Assembly (NCBI GenBank): GCA_002420305.1
Contig: DIHT01000044.1
Span: 1 to 14,091 of the forward strand
Length of the DNA: 14,091 bases
Origin: Akkermansiaceae bacterium UBA5689
Lineage (GTDB): Bacteria; Verrucomicrobiota; Verrucomicrobiia; Verrucomicrobiales; Akkermansiaceae
Reading direction: 5' to 3'
Numbering within the stretch: the stretch's first letter is position 1; each line of letters starts with the position of its first letter. The position numbers and the translations under genes were made by a program. Under the pieces are notes generated by a model. It worked only from the letters and a program-made list of their open reading frames with translations. It was not told where the DNA came from and searched no databases. This document shows positions 1-8,200 of the stretch, in pieces.

Positions 1-898
1 AGCTCAATCCGGACTCGGCCGTTGTCGCTTTGTCATGGAAGGCGATGGTTCTGATGAGTTCGGGGTGAATCTCCGAGTTGCCGTAATGCCCTGCCAGCTG
101 GCAGGTAGCAAAGCCTCTCGCCGTGGCCTCGTAGGTCGCCAGCCAGCCATCCACTTCGCGCTCCTGCTGAGGGTTCCACGGGTAGCGGTGCGGAAATCTT
201 GGAAGTCCACAGCGCCAGGGCTTGGGAGTAAGACGAGCCCGGAAGGACTCCTGGGCACGGCATAACTTGATGTAGCAGGGGTCGGCATCCAGTTCCTCCA
301 TCATCCGGGAGCTGTTTTCATCGAGGGGGTCTACGGGCGCATGAGTCATGAGATACCGAAGTCCTGCCCTGGTGCGGTAAGCCCGGGCCCCAATTTCAGG
401 TACGCGCGTGACGAGGTCCTGGAGTCGAGCGAGGGCACTTGCTTCTTTTGCTGCCATCAGGGCCTTGAACTCTGCTTCCATCGTCTCTTTTTTCGAGGCA
501 AAGAGCCATCCAAGGCAACCAGGGTTTCCTGTTAACCCGTTAAATGCCCGATAACTATCTGGGCAGGGAAGGTCGACATCGACAAACATGACGTCAGCAG
601 AATTGAGGACCCTGCATCCGTAAGAGTTGATCGTGACGAGAGCCTGGATGGATCCATCTTTGCGATCCCATTGTTCGAGGGTTTTTTCCCGGAGGGGACG
701 GGAGACGTCGTAAGGATAATCGTCCAGAGAACGGGTTTTGTCCCACCGGGCAAGGGCCCGGTCGCAGCGCTCTCTGCCTTTCTGCCGGGCGTCCTCAAGA
801 CTGCGGTCAGACCATCCCCAGCACCAGAGCTCAATATCCTGCCGGTCGGAGCTGACCTTTGCCCAGTAGAGAGGTGGTCGATTCAACGCGCCAGGCAT
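1..898 (-). CDS. Conserved protein of unknown function, 3' end cut by window edge
   Basis: The frame is open without a stop from the ATG at 898 to base 1, giving 299 residues. A stop at 943-941 lies upstream in frame with only a CTG between, so the ATG is the natural start. It begins 11 bases after the DUF1501 stop, so it is probably the last known gene of the same operon. The protein is soluble-looking: no signal peptide or membrane segment, and rich in Trp, Arg and Asp. Visible motifs are ELWCWGWSD (23-31), a hydrophobic strand ending in two aspartates, MFVDVDL (104-110), RTRAGLRYLMTH (175-186), CRAQESFRARLTPKPWRCG (213-231) and HYGNSEIHPE (271-280). From memory this matches a widespread uncharacterised bacterial family of about 300 residues, so only a few residues may be missing. 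The DxD strand followed by a basic-Gly-His segment loosely recalls archaeo-eukaryotic primase-type active sites. That is speculation, and no function is assigned. Confidence 0.85.
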   Translation of the reverse strand, partial: MPGALNRPPLYWAKVSSDRQDIELWCWGWSDRSLEDARQKGRERCDRALARWDKTRSLDDYPYDVSRPLREKTLEQWDRKDGSIQALVTINSYGCRVLNSADVMFVDVDLPCPDSYRAFNGLTGNPGCLGWLFASKKETMEAEFKALMAAKEASALARLQDLVTRVPEIGARAYRTRAGLRYLMTHAPVDPLDENSSRMMEELDADPCYIKLCRAQESFRARLTPKPWRCGLPRFPHRYPWNPQQEREVDGWLATYEATARGFATCQLAGHYGNSEIHPELIRTIAFHDKATTAESGLS

Positions 899-909
899 GG
901 GATGAAGGA

Positions 910-2406
910 TCAGGAGATGATGTCCTTGATGACGTGGCCATCAATGTCGGTGAGACGGAAGTCTCTCCCCTGATACCGGTAGGTCAGCCTCCGGTGGTCA
1001 ATGCCGAGCAGGTGCAGGATGGTGGCATTCCGATCGTGGATATGCATGGTTCCCGGTGTCCACTTTTCCATCTCTGGCTTCGGTCGCATGGGTGTTCCAT
1101 CGGGGTTCGCGATGTTATACCCGTAGTCATCGCTCCTGCCGTAGGTAATGCCGGGCTTTACCCCGCCCCCGGCCATCCATGTCGTAAAGCACCTTGGATG
1201 ATGGTCGCGACCGTAGTTCTCTTTGGTTAACCCTCCCTGACAGTAGGAAGTTCGGCCGAATTCTCCTCCCCAGACCACCAAGGTTTCATCCAGCATTCCC
1301 CGCTGTTTCAGGTCTGTAATGAGCGCGTAGCAAGCTTGATCAATATCCCGACATTGGGATTCGTGCTCGCGGGGGAGGCTTCCGTGGGCGTCCCATCCCC
1401 GGTGAAAAATCTGGATATTTCTCACGCCGCGTTCAGCGAGGCGTCGGGCGTTAAGGCAACAGGCAGCGAACGTGCCTGCCTTTCTTGCCTCTTCCCCATA
1501 AAGCTCGAAGGTCTTGTCACTTTCTGTGGTCAGATCCATCAGTTCCGGAACGGAGGCTTGCATCCGAAAGGCCATTTCGTGCTGCTTGATACGGGCCAAT
1601 GTCTGAGGGTCAAGAGACTGTTCATGCTGGCTCCGGTTGAGGGCTGCCAGGGTATCGAGCTGAGCTCGACGGTCTTTTCTGGATGTTCCCTTTGGGTTGC
1701 TCAGATAGAGAACGGGGTCTCCTTCGCTCCTCAGAAGAACGCCCTGATGTTCGGCAGGAAGAAAGCCAGGACCCCAGAGACGGTTGAACAGGCTTTGCTC
1801 AGGGAAGCTCGTCTTGGCGTGCATCACGATATAGCCGGGGAGATCCTCATTCATGGTCCCGAGCCCATAGCTCAGCCAAGCCCCGAGGCTCGGCCGTCCA
1901 GGGATCTGACTCCCGGTCTGGATATAGGTAATGGCGGGATCATGGTTGATCGCTTCCGTAAAGGTGCTGTTCACCACACAAAGCTCCTTGGCGACTTTGC
2001 CGGTTTTCGAAAGAAGTTCACTTGCCCAAAGGCCGTCCTCGTTATTCGGGTGTTTGGTGAACTCGTATTTAGAGGGACAGACCGGATGAGTTTTCTGGCC
2101 GGCTGTCATTCCGGTAACCCGTTGCCCGTCCCGGATATGTTCGGGTAGGTCCTGACCGAACATATCCCGCATCTTCGGTTTGTAGTCCCACGTATCAATG
2201 TGACTGGGGCCGCCGCTCATGAAAAGGTAGATGACCCGCTTGGCAGTGGCTTTATGGTGGATCCCGCCGTTGAGGTCCGCCCTGCCCTGTGCGCTCTGAA
2301 GTTCTGAGGGTAGCATCTGGGCCATCGCCGCCGTGCCGAGTCCGAGCGCTGACCTGCCAAAAAGCTGCCGGCGGGTCATGGAGAGTTGATAGTCGTGATG
2401 TTCCAT
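910..2406 (-). CDS. DUF1501 family protein (alkaline phosphatase/sulfatase-like fold), Tat-type leader
   Basis: This 498-residue protein is the usual partner of DUF1549/DUF1553 proteins in Planctomycetota and Verrucomicrobiota. DUF1501 is related to the alkaline-phosphatase/sulfatase superfamily, but its reaction is not established. Seen here: a twin-arginine leader, TRRQLFGRSALGLGTAAMAQ (11-30); the early GGPSHIDTWDYKP (65-77); HRGWDAHG (335-342); VVWGGEFGRT (377-386); GRDHHP (399-404); and HIHDRNATILHLLGIDH (455-471). The His/Asp-rich motifs are those expected to ligand metal. The frame is open up to an ATG at 2502, but that start would add 32 residues ahead of the leader and overlap the upstream gene by 58 bases. 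The ATG at 2406 leaves a 38-base gap and puts the RR motif near the N terminus. No Shine-Dalgarno sequence precedes either start. Likely exported folded through Tat to the periplasm, co-transcribed with the upstream cytochrome-type gene. Confidence 0.93.
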   Translation of the reverse strand: MEHHDYQLSMTRRQLFGRSALGLGTAAMAQMLPSELQSAQGRADLNGGIHHKATAKRVIYLFMSGGPSHIDTWDYKPKMRDMFGQDLPEHIRDGQRVTGMTAGQKTHPVCPSKYEFTKHPNNEDGLWASELLSKTGKVAKELCVVNSTFTEAINHDPAITYIQTGSQIPGRPSLGAWLSYGLGTMNEDLPGYIVMHAKTSFPEQSLFNRLWGPGFLPAEHQGVLLRSEGDPVLYLSNPKGTSRKDRRAQLDTLAALNRSQHEQSLDPQTLARIKQHEMAFRMQASVPELMDLTTESDKTFELYGEEARKAGTFAACCLNARRLAERGVRNIQIFHRGWDAHGSLPREHESQCRDIDQACYALITDLKQRGMLDETLVVWGGEFGRTSYCQGGLTKENYGRDHHPRCFTTWMAGGGVKPGITYGRSDDYGYNIANPDGTPMRPKPEMEKWTPGTMHIHDRNATILHLLGIDHRRLTYRYQGRDFRLTDIDGHVIKDIIS

Positions 2407-2444
2407 ATCGGGCGTTGGTTCAGGAAAAATTGAGAGGGGAAGGG

Positions 2445-4922
2445 TTAATTCAGGAGGAGAGCGATGTCGCTGGCGAGAACGGTGATGGATATCTGGGTCC
2501 ATGCCGCGACTTCCGCGGGTTCGAGGTCTGGGTTGCGGGCAATCTCTCCGGTCGAAAGAAGGGCAAGGGCGTCATCCTCAGAGGATCGGTAGCGGTGGAG
2601 CATCTGCTCCAGCAAGTGGTCGCATGCGGTTCTCTCGGCGTCACGGGGCGGCCGGCTCGCTACCAGGGTAAAAAGAAGATCCATTCTGGAGTCATCGTCG
2701 GTGGCTTCGGTGACAAGGCGTTCTGCAAGTTTCCGGGCCATTTCCACGCGCTGGGTCTCGTTGAGCAGGCCGAGTGATTGCAGAGAGGTGTTCGTACGGG
2801 AGCGGCGGACACAACTCGATTCGCGGTCAGGTGCGTCAAATAGGGTCATCATCGGGTGAGGGCTGGTTCTTTTCCAGTAAACGTAGAGACTGCGACGATA
2901 TGCCTTGCTGCCCTTGTCGGCGACATAGTTCTTGGTGTTGCTGCCCGGGTGCATGAGGGCCTTCCAAAGCCCCGCTGGCTGGTAAGGCTTCACTCCCTCG
3001 CCTCCCATGTGATCGTCCAGAAGTCCACTGGACCATAGCGACATGTCCCGGATGACTTCTGCGTCGAGGCGATAGCTTGGACCCCTCGCGTACCAAAGGT
3101 TTTCCGGGTCTTCGGGTAGGTCTGCTCTCTGGTTGGATTGCTGCATGAAGGTCTGGCTGGTCAGCATCAGTCGGAGGATGTGTCGAAGATTCCATTCGGA
3201 CTCCTGCAGTTCCAAGGCGAGCCAGTCCAAGAGTTCAGGATGTGTTGGCTGCTTGCCCTGCAGACCAAAGTCCTCTGGGGAGCGCACGATGGCATCGCCA
3301 TAGACTCGCTGCCAGATTCTGTTGACGAGAACCCGCGCGACGAGTGGATTCTCGGGGGAGACGAGCCATTGCGCGAGTCCGAGACGATTGAGGGGCGCAT
3401 CTGCAGGGAGACTGCCCATCACGGAGGGAATTCCGGGCTCCACCGGGTCGCCGGTTGGTTGATTGTATTCGCCTCTTACAAGCACCTGGGTAGGTCTGGG
3501 TTCGCCAAGTTCCTGAGCCACCAAGGTTGAGGTAAAACGCTTTTCGGATTCCGCGAAGAGGGTCTTCAGCTCTGTGGCTTTAGGATGGAGAGCGGACTCC
3601 TTGAACGGTCCCTTGGGATCGGCGACCCGATTTAATTGTTCCCTCCGGGAGAGCTCCTTCCATTGTGGTTTTTCGGTATCTGCAATGGGGATAGCTTTCA
3701 AGGCAGCCAGCTCTTTCAAAAGGGCCTCGTTTTGGCTGGTGAGATGTTCCCATTCGTTCCATGCGACCTGATCCGCAGGAGCTTTCATGACGGGGCCATA
3801 CTCGTATTTGTTCCCGTCCATCGGGGACTCCGATGTCGAGTTAAAGAAGGCAAGAAGCTGATAGTATTCAGTCTGAGTAATTGGATCGTATTTATGGGTA
3901 TGACAGCGAGCGCAGGACATGGTCATTCCCAGGAGAACTGTGCCAATGGTTTCGGTCCGGTCGAAATTGTTTTTACACTGAAATTCTGCAGGGATGGCTC
4001 CGCCTTCAGCCGTCGAGGGATTCATGCGCACAAATCCTGTTGCTACCTTTTGCTCCAGAGTTGCTTCGGGAAGGAGGTCGCCGGCAAGTTGCCAGATGAT
4101 GAATTCGTCAAGTGGGAGGTTCTTGTTGAAGGCGCGAACCACCCAGTCCCGGTAAGGGTAGATGCCGCGTTTGTTATCCAGATGGAGACCATGGGTGTCA
4201 CCGTAACGAACTGCATCAAGCCAGTATCGAGCCTGATGTTCTCCATAGCGAGGGCTCTCCATCAGCGTTTCGAGATAGCGTGGATATGCAGTAGTTGTCT
4301 CGTCGCTAAGAAAGCTCGCCAGGACAGCAGGGTCGGGAGGCAGGCCAGTGAGGGTAAGGGCCGCTCTCCGCGCCAGGGTAGCTCGATCACTCATGGTGGC
4401 GAGGTCCGCCTTCTCTCCGAGCTTTTCAATTAGCTTAGCTTTGACGAAGCGGTCGATCGGATGCTCGGTTTTGGTGTCTTCGGGAACTGCGCTCGGGTTC
4501 TTGCGCACAGGAGTCACAAAAGACCAGTGCTTGGCATACTTGCCACCCTGCTTGGCCCATCGTGATAAAATTTCCCGTTCGTCGGAAGTGAGCTGCTTGT
4601 CGGCGTCCTTCGGAGGCATCGGGTCGTCCGCGTCGTGTATCCGTAGAATGAGCTCGCTGTCTTCAGGGTTGTCCGGATCGATGGCTCGAAGTCCATCGCG
4701 GTCTTCGGTGGCGCCTTGGTAGGAATCAAGACGGAGATCATCCTCCTTTTTTGCATCCGGTCCGTGACAGACAAAGCATTTGTTAGAGAGAATAGGAAGG
4801 ACCTCCCGTGCGAAGTCCACCTCCTTGGCTTCGGATTGCTGGGGGCTGCCCAGCGTGAGGGCGAGGAACGCAAAGGTACCCCGGGCGAGGCATCGTTGCG
4901 CTGCCAGTGTCTGAGATCTCAT
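2445..4922 (-). CDS. Exported planctomycete-type cytochrome c protein, PSCyt1-DUF1549-DUF1553
   Basis: 825 residues and the first gene of the leftward operon. A TGA at 4934-4932, four codons upstream in frame, makes the ATG at 4922 the first possible start. Order of parts: a signal peptide with hydrophobic core GTFAFLALTLGS (15-26); a PSCyt1 domain (about 35-130) with haem-type CFVCH (49-53) and PMPPKD (101-106); DUF1549 (about 153-362) with ARYWLDAVRYGDTHG (231-245) and a second CxxCH, CARCH (337-341), followed by HKYDPI; a short linker (365-510); and DUF1553 (about 512-770) with ARVLVNRIWQRVYGDAIV (529-546), HPELLDWLA (561-569), SYRLDAEVIRD (616-626) and LYVYWKRTSPHPMM (679-692). The linker is compact compared with homologues that carry a carbohydrate-binding or LamG insert there. 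Expected to be a periplasmic c-type cytochrome-like protein. Its redox partner and substrate are unknown, and a role with DUF1501 in processing extracellular material is an inference. Confidence 0.95.
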   Translation of the reverse strand: MRSQTLAAQRCLARGTFAFLALTLGSPQQSEAKEVDFAREVLPILSNKCFVCHGPDAKKEDDLRLDSYQGATEDRDGLRAIDPDNPEDSELILRIHDADDPMPPKDADKQLTSDEREILSRWAKQGGKYAKHWSFVTPVRKNPSAVPEDTKTEHPIDRFVKAKLIEKLGEKADLATMSDRATLARRAALTLTGLPPDPAVLASFLSDETTTAYPRYLETLMESPRYGEHQARYWLDAVRYGDTHGLHLDNKRGIYPYRDWVVRAFNKNLPLDEFIIWQLAGDLLPEATLEQKVATGFVRMNPSTAEGGAIPAEFQCKNNFDRTETIGTVLLGMTMSCARCHTHKYDPITQTEYYQLLAFFNSTSESPMDGNKYEYGPVMKAPADQVAWNEWEHLTSQNEALLKELAALKAIPIADTEKPQWKELSRREQLNRVADPKGPFKESALHPKATELKTLFAESEKRFTSTLVAQELGEPRPTQVLVRGEYNQPTGDPVEPGIPSVMGSLPADAPLNRLGLAQWLVSPENPLVARVLVNRIWQRVYGDAIVRSPEDFGLQGKQPTHPELLDWLALELQESEWNLRHILRLMLTSQTFMQQSNQRADLPEDPENLWYARGPSYRLDAEVIRDMSLWSSGLLDDHMGGEGVKPYQPAGLWKALMHPGSNTKNYVADKGSKAYRRSLYVYWKRTSPHPMMTLFDAPDRESSCVRRSRTNTSLQSLGLLNETQRVEMARKLAERLVTEATDDDSRMDLLFTLVASRPPRDAERTACDHLLEQMLHRYRSSEDDALALLSTGEIARNPDLEPAEVAAWTQISITVLASDIALLLN

Positions 4923-5267
4923 GACGGGTTTTCAGGACCAATGGTTTAAGTCCTAACACTTGTTAAACAATCCTCCTGCCAGCTCAACCCGAATTTTCAT
5001 CTCATGGGATGGAGAAGTCTTTAATATATGAGCGAGAAGGGGTTGTTGGGCACAAAACTGATGATTCATTGATCCGCTCCCGGCGAGGTCGCAAGACTCT
5101 GAGAACGGGGTGTGCCTCTGCGCTGCTCATTCTCCGGGGCTGGGGCGATGTGGTGATTGGTCCATCTGCATCTTTCGGCCTTTACTTGGGGGGTGACACG
5201 GCAAAAATGCCACTCGGAACAGATTGCAGGTCCTCGCTTGCAAACCCCATATAACCCCCCGCCCTCA
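4923..5267. promoter_or_regulatory. Divergent intergenic region between the two transcription units
   Basis: This 345-base stretch separates the start of the leftward cytochrome-type gene from the start of the rightward LTD/CotH gene, so it should hold both promoters. I see no convincing gene in it: the short open frames lack recognisable protein features. The left end is AT-rich, with an 11-base near-operator palindrome (listed separately) and TTTAATATATG at 5020-5030, which contains -10-like sequences in both directions but no clear -35 at 17 bases. Near the right end TTGCAG (5224-5229) and CATATA (5248-5253) are spaced by 18 bases, a weak promoter candidate that would give a very short leader. 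These motif calls are tentative, because promoter consensus in this phylum is poorly known. Confidence 0.5.
4960..4970. promoter_or_regulatory. Short palindrome, possible operator for the leftward operon
   Basis: The sequence TTGTTAAACAA is a perfect 5+1+5 inverted repeat (TTGTT / AACAA around a central A). It lies 38 bases upstream of the cytochrome-type ATG, where a promoter would be expected. A regulator site is possible, but a palindrome this short and AT-rich can arise by chance. Confidence 0.25.
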
Positions 5268-8200
5268 ATGAATCTTCGCTCCTTTTTCGCCTTCCCGCTT
5301 TTAGGCATCCTCTTGTCACTCCAGCTCGTCCGTGGGGAGCAGGTGGTGATTCGGGAAATCATGTATCATCCGCAGATGGTCCCGGAGGGAGAGACTTCGC
5401 TCCCGGAGTTTATCGAGATCGAAAATCTCACTTCAAGCGTCTTTGATATTGCGGAGTGGAAGATTACAGGCGGGGTTGATTACACCTTTCCGGATTTTTC
5501 TGCGGCGGCTCCTAACGATTCATTTCTTGTTGGACGACGCAAGATCGTGGTGTGCCAAGGGGATCCTGCGGAATTCAGGGCCGCCTATGGGGTGTCCAAT
5601 GCGATTCAGGTGTTTGGCCCGTGGACCGGGTCTCTTGATAATGCCGGCGATCGAATTACATTGCGGGACAAGAACGGTGTTGTGATGACCTCGGTGAGAT
5701 ACGACGACACCCACCCATGGCCGGTTGCGCCCGATGGAGCTGGGCACAGTCTCGTATTAACTGAGTCGGAGCGGAGGATCGACGACTACCGGAGCTGGGG
5801 AGCAAGCTCCAGAGTGGGAGGGTTTCCGGGTAATTCTGACAGCGCAGTAGTGTCTGCTCTTGTGATCAACGAGCTTCATTTTGACTCGGATGGAGATGTT
5901 GACTGGGTAGAGGTCTACAACACGTCGAACATCGTCCAGAGCCTCGATGGATATTTTTTGAGTGGAGCGCGAGGGTTTGGTGACAAAGCCGAGATATCGG
6001 GGTCGGTGCCACCCAATGGGTTTCTTGCCTTTGATGTGGGATTTTCTGATAACGGAGTCGCGTTCCTCGTGGACGGCAACAATGTGGTCCGGAGTGCGGT
6101 GGGCTACGACCGGGAGAGCCTTCGGGATCATGTCGCAGCCTTCCCCGATGGCTCTACGGATTTCTATTCCTCTGCCCAAGGAAGCAGGCAGGCGTCGAAC
6201 AATCCTGACCGCGAAACCGGAGTGGTGATCAATGAGCTTATGGTTGAGCCCCCTTCCGGGCATCGGGATGGTGAGTTTATCGAGCTCTACAATAAAGGGG
6301 ACACGATTGTGGATATGAGTGGTTGGCGAGTCGTGGATGGTGTGGATTTTCGCTTCCCTGCGGGGTCGACGATTGCTCCCGGTGAGTATGTGGTTATCGC
6401 TGCAAACGAGCGCATTACAGCGGCTGCCTTTCCCGAGGCCCGGATCATTGGGCAATATAGCGACAGCTTGAGCAATAATAACGAACTGCTCCGGATTGAG
6501 GATGCATGGGGGAACATGGTTGATGAGGTCCACTATCATACGGGTGGAGACTGGCCGGAAAAGGCCGGGGGCCTTGGTAGTTCACTCGAATTGCGGCATC
6601 CGACGATGGATAACTCAGTGCCCACGGCCTGGAGAGATTCTGATGAGTCAGAAAAAGGAGAATGGACGACATTCTCCATAACGGACAGCTATGACCGCCT
6701 GCGGACTATGGGAGGAGAAAGCAGCTACGAGGAGTTGCACATGCATGGAGTCGGTGACTGCGAGATCGCCATGCGGAACATGAACTTCGCATTGAGCCAG
6801 GGTGGACCCAACCTGCTTCCCGGGCGGGGGCAGAGGGTTAGCACGAACGGGCAGGGTGCTTCCGGCTGGTTGTGTCAGGGTACACACCACCTGAGTTATA
6901 TGCAGGGACGCGATTTCCATCTCGTTTCCACAGGCCATGGGGATATCAAGGCTAACAGAGTGGAAATCGATGTGACCGGTATGAATCTTTCAGACAATCT
7001 GACCTTTGATTGCGAGGCTCGCTGGGTCTACGGAAAGCCCACCGTTATTGTGCATACGTGGGATCGTTCCTTCGGAGGTGTCCTGAGGTTGCCTGTTCCG
7101 AGAAATCTTGGGAGCGCAGGATCCAGTAACTCGGCCTTGATTCCCTCGGCTGCTCCTGCGTTGAGCGGGCTCATTCATAATCCGGCTGTCCCGCGTGGCA
7201 ACCCTGTGCAGGTCACCGTCAGGGTCAGTTCATCGGATGCTCCAACGGTGAACCTGCGGCATCGCCTCGACAGCGCTAATCCTGACACGGCGTGGGGTAC
7301 GACTCGAATGGTCGATGACGGATCTAATGGAGATAACATAGCAGATGATGGGATCTACACTGCGACTCTCTCTGAATACACCTCTGACGGGGTGATCGCC
7401 CAGTTCTACGTCGAGGCAGAAAGCGCAGGTGGAGAAGTGACCGTTATGCCAAGCCCCGCTCCTGAACGTCCCGCGATGTTCATCGTGGACACTACTGCAG
7501 TGCCCCGGGATCTGAGAAGCCAGCGTTTCGTCATCTCAGCCCGAACTGTGCAAGCTTTGGGTAATGCCGGCCAAGGCTCGGCTTTTAATTATGCCTTTCC
7601 CCGGCTTTCGAACCAGTTTTTCAACGCGACTTTCATAGGCAACGAACGGCATATCATTTACAATGCTGAATTCCGTAAGGCGGGTAGTCCATGGCAGCGA
7701 AGCGATAGCTTCAGCACCTCTCAAGGTAAGACCCTCAAGTGGAAAAGTCCCCGTGATAAGCGCTATCGAGGATGGGCTCGCCGGACGATTGATGACGACC
7801 CGGCGGTAGGAAGGTCCCACAACAACAGGCTGGTAAGATATTGGCTCTATCTGCTTGGGCACCCTTCCAACGAGCACGAGTTCGTTCGGATCGTGATCAA
7901 CAACGGTCCGGCGATGATTCGTGAGGACGTGGAAAGTAACGCCAACGATTTTCTTAAACGCAACTGGGATCAGGGCGAAAAGGGAGAACTTTATCGTATC
8001 GATGATGAGTGGTGGTTTGACGATGGATGGAGCCGCACTCAGAGAAACGCAGACTGGGGAGTGGATGGACGCAGCGTGGAACCGAACATGTATCACGCTG
8101 AATGGATGAAGCGGTCGCGTGAAGACGAATACGACTACGGGTCATTTCTCAATTGGGTTTTCTCCGTGGGTCAGAATCGGTTTACCCGCGAGGAAATTGA

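Noticed and set aside
532..834. Short - strand frames in 1-900 (for example 100 residues at 532-834)
   Set aside because: They are alternative frames of the continuous 299-residue gene that runs from 898 off the window edge and has far better protein features.
1336..2148. 270-residue open frame on the + strand opposite DUF1501
   Set aside because: It is fully antisense to a gene with clear family motifs, has no recognisable domain or signal, and looks like a shadow of codon bias.
2407..2502. 32-residue N-terminal extension of DUF1501 from the ATG at 2502
   Set aside because: It would overlap the upstream gene by 58 bases and push the twin-arginine motif to about residue 44, away from the N terminus.
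3636..4433. 265-residue open frame on the + strand opposite the cytochrome-type gene
   Set aside because: It lies entirely inside the DUF1549 coding region, and its Cys/His/Phe-rich composition does not resemble a real protein family.
4965..4980. AGGAGG on the - strand upstream of the cytochrome-type gene
   Set aside because: It lies about 50 bases before the ATG at 4922, and an in-frame stop at 4934-4932 lies between, so it cannot be that gene's ribosome binding site.
5157..5267. N-terminal extension of the first LTD/CotH protein from the ATG at 5157
   Set aside because: The added 37 residues have no signal-peptide character and would bury the clear signal peptide that starts at 5268. The paralogue also starts directly at its signal peptide.
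5757..6539. 260-residue open frame on the - strand within the first LTD/CotH gene
   Set aside because: It is antisense to strongly supported LTD2 and LTD3 modules, and no motif was recognised.
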